From Papiliotrema nemorosa (taxonomy: Eukaryota; Basidiomycota; Tremellomycetes; Tremellales; Rhynchogastremaceae): a DNA stretch of 64,000 bases. The notes under the pieces are model-generated. The model had not been told where the DNA came from. It did not search any database and was given only the letters and a program-made list of their open reading frames with translations. Positions 22,617-32,813 of this stretch are shown here, piece after piece (the stretch's first letter is position 1; each line of letters opens with the position of its first letter). The translations under genes were made by a program, and so were the position numbers. Location of the stretch: the NCBI GenBank assembly GCA_032158125.1, contig JASKOT010000004.1, positions 310,001 through 374,000 on the forward strand. Direction: 5' to 3'.

Positions 22617-25259
22617 TCAAGACTCTGACTCGCTCTCCGAAACGTCATCCTCCCCGACGGCTTTCCGAAGTTTCCGGAATATGCCGCTGTACTGTTTCCT
22701 CACCCAGGTGTTCTCCGGGACCTCGTCGAGGAACCGTTGCTTCTCTTCGATCGTGAATGCCTCGTCTGAGAGCACGACCAGTGCGCCGCACATGTAGCCA
22801 CTAACGACCTCAGCGCGGCATTGTGGACAAGCGCCAACTTACTGTACAGTGGTCAACTGAATTTTCAGCTCCTGGGCCATGTCTACCATTGTAGAGCCCG
22901 ATCTGAACATGTCGAACGCACGCTGCTCTCGCGGTTTCATGCCAGGTACGCTGGGTGTGAAAGTCGCAGAAGCCGTTCCACCTTCGACATTGGTGGGAGA
23001 AGGAATCCGACCTATTGCTCCGCCTAGATTGGAGCAGCACGCATCGAGGTCTACAGTGATATTGTTCTTTTTGGCGCGTTCTGTCAGTTCTTTGAAGAGC
23101 TCTATGCTGCAGACGACGTCGTTGGCAGCATCTTCCCTCAGCATTGACTCCAGCGGGAAGTTTTACAACATATACTTACAGTCGACTTGGTCGAGATCGA
23201 GCTTTCGAGTCCAATTGCTACGCCTCGCGTCGCCCTTTTCCAGATTTTTGCCCAAGAACGCGGCAACCAGTCTTGCGAGCGAGATCAAGCTGTTGCCCGG
23301 TCCCAGTAGTATAGGCTCTGATCGGCGGGCGAGGTATGACAGTTCCAACAATGATGTGATTCCCTTTGGGAATTGGTCTGGATGGTCTCGAAGCAGTTTT
23401 TGGCCGTCACCTGTATCATCAGACCGCCATTGACGCGTGGAGATGGTGTACCTACCGCGGACTTGAACACCAGTCTTGTACTTTGTAGGATCTTGCAGTA
23501 ACTCTATCGCTTTCTCCGGGATTTCTTTGTATCAGCATATACGAGCAGGTCGGGGTAGTTTCTGCTCACTCTTCATACCCCAAATCTGAACCAGAACGAC
23601 CATCTTCTCATCGCAAAACTGCATGAGAGCAACACGAGGCTGGACAAACTTCAACTTGTTTGTCATTGGGTCCCAGATTGAACCTGCCGAACGACCGTCT
23701 GGGGTCTTGTGGTTATTCATCGGCCATTCGAGATCGAAACCCAGTATATCACCTTTGAGGCAGCTCAAAAGGTCGTTGGCTTCGTCTGGATCTGAAGTGT
23801 AGATTACCTTTGGAGCCGGGAGGAGTGTGCGGTAGGCGAAGGGCGGGAGGGAGGGGGAGGGTTCCGGTAGGACAGATTGCTGGGTGATCCACCCGGGCGC
23901 GGGTCTAGATGTAGAGGATTCGAGCTGGTGAGAGTTTGCGTGGGAAGTAGGGATTTTGGCTCTCCTGGGTGCCGCATTGGAGGAGGTCTTGGTCGTTGAT
24001 GAAGAAGCGGTAGGTCTAGCAGTCGCTTTCGACGTCGATGCCTTTTTGACGGTGTTCGACTCACTTTTATTGACGGGAAGCTGGGTGGGAGTACCCAAAG
24101 CTCTCCTTGCGGACAACTTTGACACCGGCCGCCCCGGATCCCTACTTGCCTTTTTACCAATAGACAAGGCATCGAGATCCCGCATCATGATATCCAACTC
24201 GTCCTCCCTATTTTGCGGCGTCTTGGACCGATGTCGAGGGCCTTTGTCCACGTTTTGTTCCCCTTCTGATCCGCTATACTCGCTCGGAGAAGTCGCACGA
24301 TAAGGCTGTATCGTATCTTCCACAAGTTCAATCTCCTTGTTCCGACTGACACTCCAAGTGCTACTCTGACTGTCCGTTTGAGTCTGACTCTGGCTGTGAC
24401 TGCTTGCGCTAGTCGACGAGTAATGCGCGACAAACCGGGGCCGAGCAGCTGGTGGAGGGGGAGGAGTAGACCTGGACCGAACGAACCCTCGGGAGAAGAA
24501 CGGATGGACAGGTTTGGAGGCCCCACCTTGAGTAGCGTCTGTTTCAAAAGAGGGAGGTAGGGGGCGAGGCGGGGTATAGGCGGTAGAAGACAATCGGGTA
24601 GTGTAGATCGGTTTACCTCTGGGTCGGGAAAGCTTTTCGGGAGAGCTATCTGAGGATACAGAGATGGGCGATCGTTCGCTCCCTTGTGCTTGGGAGATCC
24701 GAGTCGGTGTGTTGAGTCCAGATCCAGAAGTATGACAAGTCGAGGACGAAGGGACAGTATCAGCGAACACTACCCTTCCTTGCCATTCTTGTACTTCGAT
24801 CGGCGGAAGCTGTAATGGCTGGACAGCACTCTTGCAGTCAGACAATACGGTCTGCCGAAGTGGACGTGATGGTCCGGGTTCACCGATAGCTGGAAGGGTT
24901 AAAGGCGGGGTATCGCTCGACCGGAAAGTGGACGTCGAGACGAGTTGATCGGGCGGTGTTTTCATTGCTCGAGCATTGCTCGCCACGAGGCGAGGAAGAG
25001 CAGGTCGTATGGTTGAGAGCCCACCCGAGAGGTGAAAGGATTGTAGTGGTGTGATGAGACGAGTCGCTGGAGGTGGAAATGATGATTGACTTGATCTCAG
25101 TCGTGTCAACCTCACCGGCAAACGGCGTCCATGGACCATCCTTCTGACTTGGAACCATGCACGAGTGGACGCAAATGGTGAAGTAGAATGCCTAAATTGT
25201 CCATGACCCGAGGCAGGTGTGCGTCCCTTATGCACATGCTCAAACGCACTGATCGGCAA
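22617..25259 (-). CDS. WRN/RNase D-type 3'-5' exonuclease with long disordered N-terminus
   Basis: The C-terminal third is a DEDD exonuclease domain: LGFDLEWPM (DxE motif), KLKFVQPRVALMQFCDEKMVVLVQIWGMK, YKTGVQVRG-D-GQKLLRDHP, SLLELSYLARR, LARLVAAFLGKNLEKGDARRSNW (Exo III region) and ANDVVCSIELFKELTERA. After this comes a helix-turn-helix-like AFDMFRSGSTMVDMAQELKI and an acidic tail ending in SESESES. That arrangement resembles fungal relatives of the Werner exonuclease. The first roughly 450 residues are Ser/Pro/Thr-rich and disordered. At least five introns fall in the catalytic part. The start at 25259 is the most upstream ATG; the later ATG of MVHGRRLPVRL is an alternative. It is likely nuclear. 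Confidence 0.85.
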
Positions 25260-25331
25260 GGGCGTTCACCCCTTGACAGCTCGTGAAACATGACATGTCG
25301 AAGTCTTATGTATATCTTACAAGTATACGTC

Positions 25332-27664
25332 TTATACGTTGATTTCCATGGCCTCGTCCTCAGTCTCGTCTTCCTCCTCACTGTCGCCCTCCATATCCTC
25401 ATCTACATCACCATCGCTCTCGGAGACCGCATGACCGATCGCATCGACGTCTTCGCCGTCGCCTCGTAGCCGCTTGAGCACTCCATCATGTGTTTCCAAT
25501 CCACCCCAACCTCTCATTTCGAGCAGTCCCTCTAACATCCTCACTTTGTCCCCACTAGGCTCGGCGGTGTTCACCTCGGCCTCGTCGCATAGCGCTTTCC
25601 ATCTCCTCTCCACCTCGGTGGGATCTTCCCGCCTGACGCTATCGACAATCTTGACCGCTTCATGTGCCTTTTTATGCGATAGCAACCACCCTGCCCAGCT
25701 CATCGCTGCGTTTATGCGGTTGTCGACCGTTCTCGCGGCTGACCTCCATCGCTCATACATCTTTCCAAGCTCCTCGTACGGTTTGGCAGAGTATACCCTC
25801 AGAGCGGTCCAGGCGATAGGGTAGAATTCGGCAGACACCTTGTACTTTGCCAAGCTGTCGATGGTCGGCAGCGCGGGAAGAGGAGGGGATTTTTGCAGCG
25901 TGCTGATAAAGTACCGAGCGAGCAGCATGGTGTGCGTTCGACGTCTGTTGATCCTGGTTGACAAGGCCAGAATGGTACTCCACACCCCGTCAATGTCCGT
26001 CCCGCTGATCTCATGTGCGGCTTCTTCGCTAGATGTCCCGGTGAACCAGACCCTTTCGATGTCCGACTCGTCGTTACCGGCTTCAACTGGAGTGACATTT
26101 TTAACAGTCGTCTCGAGGATGTCCCACAGATTCATCGGGTCGCCAAACCGGGCCTCGAGCTTCAGGCGGATTGCCTGAAGGGCAGCGTTTGAAGGGTACT
26201 GCAAAACGTGCCGACGGGCAGTCGTCAGGATCTCTGCATCTGCCTCTACCTCTTCCCTTGTAATGAGTCGCAGATGGTCGATTAGGAGGGGAGCGGGAGG
26301 GTTGTACTTTGCTAATGTAAGTGCTGACAGTGTCGACAAGAGGAAGGTTCGCTGCGCGTCAGCCAGACCCTAAAGGTCAACGCACCAAATCCTGATTCTC
26401 AGATTGCTGTTCGATTTGCTGTATCAACCATTGACCGGCTACTAGCAGAAAATCGGGACCGTTCTTCGCCCTCCTCCGTATCCCCTTGCATATCGAGCCA
26501 ATCTCTTCGACCAGTTCCACGCCTGACAACATCTTATTTGGCTCGCCTTCGACGTACGGCGCGTCGTACAGCCCTCTCGTCAGAATTGCCATTCGAGCTC
26601 GAGCTCCCGATGCTCCACCTTCCTCCGCTATCCTTTCCAGATCGGCGTATACCACGTCCAAGCATTTACGTCTCAGTGCGGATGGATACACCCGCAAGAG
26701 ATCCACCAGTGCCAACCTAAAGTCTAATCCCTTTCCCCCCTGAATCGCCTTCAATGCCGATCCGATAGAATGTATGACCAATTGTCCCGCCAGGATCTGT
26801 TTCCTCGCATCTTCTCCATCGGGCCCAAACGATCCTTCTCCACCCCTGAGCGCATCGGGGTCCGCTTCAACACTCTGCGGATCGATATCTTCGTTGATAC
26901 CGAGAACGTTCCATCTCCTGCGCAGCGCCTCGACCCAACCTAGCTCTAGTTTGATGTATTCGGTCCAGAGTAATTCTGATTGTGGTATCAATCGGAGTCC
27001 GAGCAATAGTTGAGTTCGGGCTGCCGAGGTACCTTCGAGGGAGAATCCTGTATCCCGCCTAGAAGCTGAAGGAAGATCGAGACCTGAGCCGGAGGGTATG
27101 ATTTCTCTCGGAAAGGGAGAGTTTGGGTGGACATGGTGGTAGGAAAGGAGCAGATATAAAGTCGGGCTTGTGGGGTGGTGTTGCAAGGCACTGCCATGAG
27201 CTGGATCTGATATGTGACCTACGTGGTGAGGCCTTTGACAACGACCTTGTGCATGCCTTCTCGACTCGCATACTCTACGTAAGCCAGCCATGTTGCCAGA
27301 TCACCAGGGAACTTCGATGTGGCTCGTTTCAAGATGTACGCCGCGCGCCTGGGTAGGGAGAATGTCGAAGCTGAAGGTGGAGGAGGGTTCTTGTGGTATC
27401 CTAGGCGCTTCCACCGTACACGACGTAGTCGCTCCAGGTTGATTTCATACTCTGCATAGGTGAAGAAATCATCTCGGCGAGTTTGACGTCGGATCAAACT
27501 GGTCTCGTAGGCTGTTCGACGCTTGGTGATCTGGTCAATCTCATTCTAAATGTCAGTGGAGTCGAGCAGCCGGGCAAATTACCGACCTTGGAGAAGAGAC
27601 CTTTCTCATGGAGGTCTTTGAGCTCTGGTAGAGTCGATTCGAGCTGGAAATGGACCTTCTCCAT
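25332..27664 (-). CDS. UTP6: U3 snoRNP/SSU processome protein UTP6
   Basis: This protein is needed for 18S pre-rRNA processing in the nucleolus. The N-terminus is diagnostic: MEKVHFQLESTLPELKDLHEKGLFSK, NEIDQITKRRTAYETSLIRR, then FFTYAEYEINLERLRRVR. HAT (half-a-TPR) repeats follow (RAAYILKRATSKFPGDLATWLAYVEYA, TQLLLGLRLIPQSELLWTEYIKLE and others). The C-terminus is strongly acidic (SDGDVDEDMEGDSEEEDE) and ends MEINV. About four introns separate the exons, including one between ENQDL and the final 330-aa exon near 26340-26390. It is divergent from the gene starting at 27841, with 176 bp between starts. Confidence 0.92.
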
Positions 27665-27840
27665 GGCTCCAGGGGTGTGCAGGGATGCTCTTGTAGGTGT
27701 ATAGATGATCGTCAACAATCTCTGTTCCCAACTTTTCTCGACACCACGTGACGTGGCTTTTTCAGGCAACCTCGACTGCACCGAGATTTCGGTTCAACCA
27801 CTCTTCACCTATACGAGTACCTCTTACCCCTACACACGCC
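27665..27840. promoter_or_regulatory. short divergent promoter, UTP6 / 27841 gene
   Basis: Only 176 bp separate the two start codons. A CACGTGACGTG sequence at about 27745 combines an E-box with a CRE-like core. No binding data are implied. Confidence 0.45.
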
Positions 27841-28560
27841 ATGAACCGGTACGCTTCTTCATCGAGCAGCACCCTCACGCGATGTTTCGGCACGTCGACC
27901 TCACGCGCTGCAGCTGTCACGAGGCGAAAGGCGCAACCGACAAAGACCCACTCGAAATCTACCCCTAAATCCAACTACATCCCCGCCAACGCTACCATTG
28001 ATCGTCGCGACCCTCCTGCCAACCCTGAAATCCTGCGCACCGTTGTCTCTCTCCACCACGCCGCTGCATCTTTCATGCCCGACCCGAGCGCAGCCGGTCA
28101 AGGATTCGACACCGCCTTCAAGGACATGTCCCAAGAGCCCCGATTCATCCGATATTTCACTTGGTTACGTTCAGTCCTAGAGACGAAATCAACGGGCAAG
28201 GCGCTCATACCTGCCAAAAACCCGTTGGCAGATATGGAAACGGAGAAATTCGCCGCGGAAAAGTATTGGAGCGTGTGGGAGAAGCACGATCCGGCCAACG
28301 ACCTGGATTTGAGGAGTACATCGAGGACAGGCACATTGACAGAGAGGGAGAGGGAGGTTAGAGAGGTCTTGTTGGGCACTTGGGAGAGGGGCGGACTGGG
28401 CATGATGGCAAGTAGGCCCGGATTGGATGGTGTGCTAGAGTATCTGCACGCAAAGGGCATCACGGTGAAAGACTTTGCGAGGGAATGGGAGTTGAGGCAT
28501 CAAACGGTCAGCGAGTGGGAGCAGGACGAGGTGAATTTGATAGATTCGCCCAAGGAGTAG
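27841..28560 (+). CDS. predicted mitochondrial orphan protein, 239 aa
   Basis: A single uninterrupted exon from the ATG at 27841. The N-terminus (MNRYASSSSSTLTRCFGTSTSRAA) is a classical mitochondrial presequence, with RCFGTST resembling a processing site. The rest is hydrophilic and helical, with no TM segment (PRFIRYFTWLRSVLET, REREVREVLLGTWERGGLGM, LEYLHAKGITVKDFAREWE). The frame is also open upstream to 27748, but that extension crosses the promoter and weakens the presequence. No family is recognised. A matrix or ribosome-associated protein is only a guess. Confidence 0.75.
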   Translation: MNRYASSSSSTLTRCFGTSTSRAAAVTRRKAQPTKTHSKSTPKSNYIPANATIDRRDPPANPEILRTVVSLHHAAASFMPDPSAAGQGFDTAFKDMSQEPRFIRYFTWLRSVLETKSTGKALIPAKNPLADMETEKFAAEKYWSVWEKHDPANDLDLRSTSRTGTLTEREREVREVLLGTWERGGLGMMASRPGLDGVLEYLHAKGITVKDFAREWELRHQTVSEWEQDEVNLIDSPKE

Positions 28561-28719
28561 ACAATGGTTTGAGTCGCATTGTATGCAGTCAAATCCAGTT
28601 TACAACGGCTTCTGCTGGAGACGGTCCTTGTTGAAACCAACCGTTATCATTTACCATCGCGATCCTGTACTCTAGAGCCACATTGAATTCTTTGACACAT
28701 ACTTGCATGGCATTCGGTG

Positions 28720-29459
28720 CTACTGCCTTCGTTGAACCTGCTGGACCCTCTTGTCGCCCCTCTCAGCCCTCGCCTTGAGCTTGGCTTGTCTCTTGGACTC
28801 TGTGGGGACTTCTTCCGCCTGAACAGGTGCTTGTTCCCCTTTGGGCTGTTTGGGCCCAAACCATCCAGGAAGGAACATGGCCAAGAATGGTCGAACGATC
28901 GAGAAGGCTTTCCAGGCGCCGAATCCGGGGATCTATCGTTAGTCATGTCACCCTCGCGTGACTGGCTTACTAGGAGGAGCAACCACCAGACCCAGTCGCC
29001 GAGTAGCGCACTGCCAAGTGTGCAAATCCACACGACGTAGACGCTATGCTCAGTACGCATATGGTGGAGGAACTCACGCATCCCAGGTGAGCTCAACGAT
29101 TCCCTTGCCAGATAGATCTTCACCAGCTCTAATACCCTGTCTGTCCATCCGCGACGCAGCGATGATCTTGAACCATCGGTAGATAGCTAGGGTTCCTCCT
29201 AGGCCAAGAATGTGGAGGAGAAGGATAAAAGGTCGAGGTTTGATCGCTCGTGAGCTGATCAAGGATAGGAGGAAACGCAGGACCGGGGTCGAAGCCTGGA
29301 CATTAGGGGTGGAACACGCGGGGTATTTACATTGACGATGAGAAGTCCTAGCCTGAAGTTATGCAGTGCCCTCTCATTGGACTGAGCTATCCTCTTGTCT
29401 GACGCTTTGGCCTTGCTCCGTCAGCGTCGGAGGTGCTTGAGTGCGCTTGTGCTCACCAT
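28720..29459 (-). CDS. SND2: SND2/TMEM208-family ER protein
   Basis: TMEM208/Snd2 supports SRP-independent targeting of proteins to the ER membrane. The spliced N-terminus reads MAKASDKRIAQSNERALHNF, with the ATG alone as the first coding exon (intron about 29416-29456, ending GCAAG). Hydrophobic segments follow: RLGLLIVN...ASTPVLRFLLSL, PFILLLHILGLGGTLAIYRWF, then VYVVWICTLGSALLGDWVWW and the family C-terminus IPGFGAWKAF...LPGWFGPKQPKG with a Lys/Arg-rich tail (KRQAKLKARAERGDKR). Four introns are needed. The stop is at 28720-28722. Confidence 0.87.
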
Positions 29460-30094
29460 CGTTTATGGATGTATCGATCTGGAGATGGAATCCGTTAGAA
29501 GTGTTGAAACAGCTCAGGGGTAGTGTGGCACTCTTCGCTTTCATCCATGACATTGCGTGTTCTGCAACGTTCGTCAGTGCCGCCACATCATACTCTCCGT
29601 ACGATTGTAGGGGGGAATCCGTGGAAGCCAGCAGTCTGTAGTTCCTTTATTAGAGTCCACACTTGAGCAGGGTTGTGCGAGCAAGATCGCTTGTTCTTCT
29701 TCGAAATGCCCGGAAGCGTCCCCCCTCCCCTCTCCTCCGCCCAGCATCGCCGTACTCACATGACGGCAGCCAGAAATGAGCAGAAATACCCTCAGACATT
29801 GCCTGACCGATCTTCTTCTGTGATACGTGACTCCCGAATGCGCTGATGACTTTGACGATTCATCGATACCGTTAGAAAATACACCCTCGACGGCCCAAAT
29901 CTTAGGCTGCAGCTGACAGGGTTAGGATGAATATCCATTCAGCCTCGCCGTCATGGTCTTACTATGAAAACCAATACGACCATGCACTAGGAGCAGTGAT
30001 GCAGCTGACAGAACAGGCCCGACAAACCCCCCCAGGAAACAGCAACATGTAGATGAACAAACAAAATGCCCAAGCCACCGACTGCAATTAAGCA
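29460..30094. other. intergenic region, 0.63 kb
   Basis: No coding region is recognised between the SND2-like gene and tRNA-Asn. Short open frames of up to about 85 codons look random. Confidence 0.4.
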
Positions 30095-30178
30095 TTGGCC
30101 TAGAGCTCCGTCGGTAGAGCGTTCGACTGTTAGCTTTGTCTTCATCGAAAGGTCCTCAGTTCGATCCTGAGTGGGCCA
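30095..30178 (+). tRNA. tRNA-Asn(GTT) with 11-nt intron
   Basis: The cloverleaf folds cleanly: acceptor TGGCCTA/TGGGCCA (30095-30101 with 30171-30177), D-stem GCTC/GAGC, anticodon stem TTCGA/TCGAA, T-arm CTCAG-TTCGATC-CTGAG and discriminator G at 30178, as expected for Asn. The anticodon loop reads CTGTTA-A once the 11-nt insertion GCTTTGTCTTC at the canonical 37/38 position is removed, giving anticodon GTT. Confidence 0.93.
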
Positions 30179-30189
30179 GTTTTTTTTTT
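30179..30189 (+). terminator. Pol III terminator of tRNA-Asn
   Basis: A run of eleven T residues immediately follows the tRNA discriminator base. Confidence 0.85.
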
Positions 30190-31581
30190 CATCGGGCGAG
30201 TTGGTTCTGGGACTTGGCTTTTTCGTACCATTTCGAGCAAGCGTCAAGGTATGCGCCTACCCGTCTACAAGCTCCTTTCACGGGCAAACGCGTCCCAGTG
30301 GTACGAGCTCCCACGCCCTGTAGTCGACTGGGAACCGCATGCGTGCCATTGGTGAGTTCATGTCGGGAGGCACCACGCCGAATCTCGCATAGCGAGTCAA
30401 CCCGCTACATTCCCGGTCTCAGCTTCGTCTTGCGACTCACCAAGTGCAGGATCAGAACTCCGGACAGCTACGTTCTCGACAAGTCACAGGTATCGATTTG
30501 TAAGGCTCGGATGACCATGATTTGGCAGGTCACAGGCTTACTGATCCTTGAGGCAAGGCAGCCCGATACCCTACGCCAGTGTCGGTGTGGGGTGCCTCGG
30601 CGAACCTCCCCTGTCACTCATCAAAGTCCTACATATGGCGTTCTATGCGACTATAGCGACTGTCTCTCCCGGTCTCTGGACCAAAATGGCAAGTGCGGTG
30701 AACAAACAGCGATTGTGTTGTTCTGGGTAGGCTACTCACTCGGCTGGGCGCGTGGTCCGGGATGTGGCATCCTTCGCTCATCGCTGCACCTGCTGGACCA
30801 GCGCGAGCTCGTCACGCGACTCTGTTTATGTCGGAACCGGACTTCGAGACCGGAGCTGACTATCCCAGGATCCTCACCGTACGTCGAAAACGAAAGCGCG
30901 CCTCGCATTTCCAACTACGTCGAGCGAGTCTTGGATCAAGTGAATCACCTTCGCAGGAGTAAGAGCAGAACATACAACACCCCCACGGAGTCCCATACAG
31001 GCTTATCGGCAGTGTGGCCAATGCAGCTGTGAGTATACCCAAAGACAGACATGGCCACTCAGGATCCAATTGAACTCATAGCCCACTATACGTCAGAACG
31101 ACAGCGCGTCTAACGAACAGAGTCGATTGCGTAGAAACAAAAAGAATCGTCGTAGCCCTGTCCACCCTATCAATCCGCAAAGGGCTCGATCCGTCCCATC
31201 ATCCTGCAAAGGGGCATCTAGCAGGGATCGTCCGGATCGGTCCAACTCACGATCGCACTGACGATGTTGATAGCATAGCGCGAGGAGTCATACCAGCGTC
31301 TAGAAGGCAGCAAGACAGCAACCAAACGAACATCAGTCGTAACACTAGACCGTCGACTCTCTGAAAATACGTTCTACTCGTCATGAAAGAGGTGTTCGGG
31401 TCGACTTCGATCTAATCACCCGAATTCCCCTAAACAACTTTTTGCAGCTGAAGAACCCGGCCAACCCAGCAAGGTTAGGGCGAGTCGTCAAGCTCCTGGG
31501 CAGCATAAAGGAAGGAGCGCAGCCCACTACAGAGGCGCCAAGATGAAGGCAGCAATGGGAGTCGAAAAATTCAAACGGTTC
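30190..31581. other. 1.4-kb geneless stretch between two tRNA genes
   Basis: No coherent gene was found. The longest plus-strand frame (30136-31032) begins inside the tRNA, is rich in Cys, Arg and Ser, matches no family I know and lacks splice-like structure, so I treat it as chance. Tandem repeats and terminal repeats were not obvious. Regions next to tRNA genes are frequent targets of retroelements, so a decayed insertion is possible but unproven. Confidence 0.45.
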
Positions 31582-31686
31582 TGTGTGATGTGAGGTTCGA
31601 ACTCACGCGGATTGCTCCATGGGATAAAATTATTCTTTGACGACTTAACTTAAGGCCCACCCGATAGACCACTACGGGAATCACAC
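31582..31686 (-). tRNA. tRNA-Leu(TAA) with intron of about 23 nt
   Basis: On the minus strand the acceptor stem is GTGTGAT/ATCACAC, the D-arm is CCCG...CGGG, and the T-arm is GTGAG-TTCGAAC-CTCAC with discriminator A. The anticodon loop CTTAAG gives anticodon TAA. An A/T-rich intron of about 23 nt follows base 37. A long variable arm (TGGAGCAATCCGC) fits a class II leucine tRNA. The pair at the base of the anticodon loop appears mismatched (C/T). A T5 run on the minus strand (31565-31569) can serve as terminator. Confidence 0.87.
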
Positions 31687-31903
31687 CGAGGCACGTGACC
31701 AAACAGACAAGCGGGACCTGACAAAAAATATATAGGTCAGTCTTTACGTACGATGATGCCGAGTAGTGTTTCTTTCGCGCACCTCCGCATCTAGGTTGAT
31801 GATCCCACTGTCGATCCCATAAGAGCTTCAAAATATGGTCGTAGGAGTCGAGAGGAATCAACAGCGCAAACCCACCTCTCCGTATATCCCATGAGCCGTT
31901 GCC

Positions 31904-32785
31904 ATGCGCCCAAGTATCAACCTCCTCAAAGCCTCCTCCTCCTCGACACGGTGGCTCGCTCGTCAAGCTCGGGACCCCCACGTCAAAGCTCGAAATACCA
32001 ATACTGCCGATCAGCCCACATTCCGCTCCCGATCATCTTTCAAGCTCCTCTCGATTAACTCCAACTACCCATTTCTCCTCGATCCAGCTAGAGACTTCGA
32101 GCGAGACAAGATCGTAGTCGATCTGGGTGCAGCACCGGGCGGATGGTCACAGGTCGCTGCGCACAAGATGGGAGGACGAGGGAGGGTCTTTGCTTTGGAT
32201 ATACTGGAAATGACCCCTATCCCGGGGGTGCATACTATCCAAGGGGACTTTTTGAGTGCAGAGGTCCAGGCAGAGTTGAGGAGGGCTGTAGGGGAGTTTA
32301 GACCGAGTCAGTTCGGTCTGGCAGGAGGATATGAGCCTCAAGAGCAGCTGGAAGATAGAGGCGTGGTGGATTTCGTGATGAGTGATATGATGGCGCCAAT
32401 GAGTGGGGTCAGGTTGACAGACGTGAGGAACAGCCTGGATCTGGTGCAAGCCGCGACGTCTTTTGCCTTTGCAACGTTGAAACAAGGCGAAGGAGACGCT
32501 ACGTGGTTGCATAAAGGCAGAGAGAGGTTCCCGGGTGGTCACTTTTTGTGAGTATTCCGTTTTGGCGAGTATCGCAATATGGAGAGGCTGATTCTAGGGT
32601 CAAGTTCTTTGCTCACCCCGACATGGACGAGTTCAAGCGGGATGTCCTTGTTCCAAAGTTTCACAAGATCACCACGGAAAAGCCCCCAGAATCGCGCAAA
32701 GGTGAGCAGGACATGGAGTCGAAACTCGGCGCTGATGTTAGAATCGAGCGAGGCATACTGGTTGTGCCAAGGATATCAAGGATAA
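31904..32785 (+). CDS. MRM2: mitochondrial 21S rRNA 2'-O-methyltransferase MRM2 (FtsJ family)
   Basis: An FtsJ/RlmE-type SAM-dependent RNA ribose methyltransferase. Landmarks are the N-terminal Lys region RSRSSFKLLSIN, the SAM-binding motif VVDLGAAPGGWSQVAAHKM, VFALDILEMTPIPGVHTIQGDF, the catalytic Asp segment VDFVMSDMMAPMSG and the C-terminal GGHFLVKFFAHPD. It has a basic N-terminus consistent with mitochondrial import. Two introns: one after GGHF (about 32549-32598) and one after ESRK (about 32702-32742), which leads to ESSEAYWLCQGYQG and the TAA at 32783-32785. An insertion follows residue 130, between strands 3 and 4 of the fold. Confidence 0.92.
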
Positions 32786-32813
32786 TTTCAGCTCAAACAT
32801 ACCCCGCATGCAT

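Noticed and set aside
23532..25259. Proline/serine-rich N-terminus of the exonuclease gene as an independent gene
   Set aside because: The frame is continuous with the catalytic DxE motif and no stop or promoter separates them.
30136..31032. A 298-codon plus-strand open frame after tRNA-Asn
   Set aside because: It starts inside the tRNA, has random-looking composition rich in Cys and Arg, matches no family and is uninterrupted where neighbouring genes have many introns.
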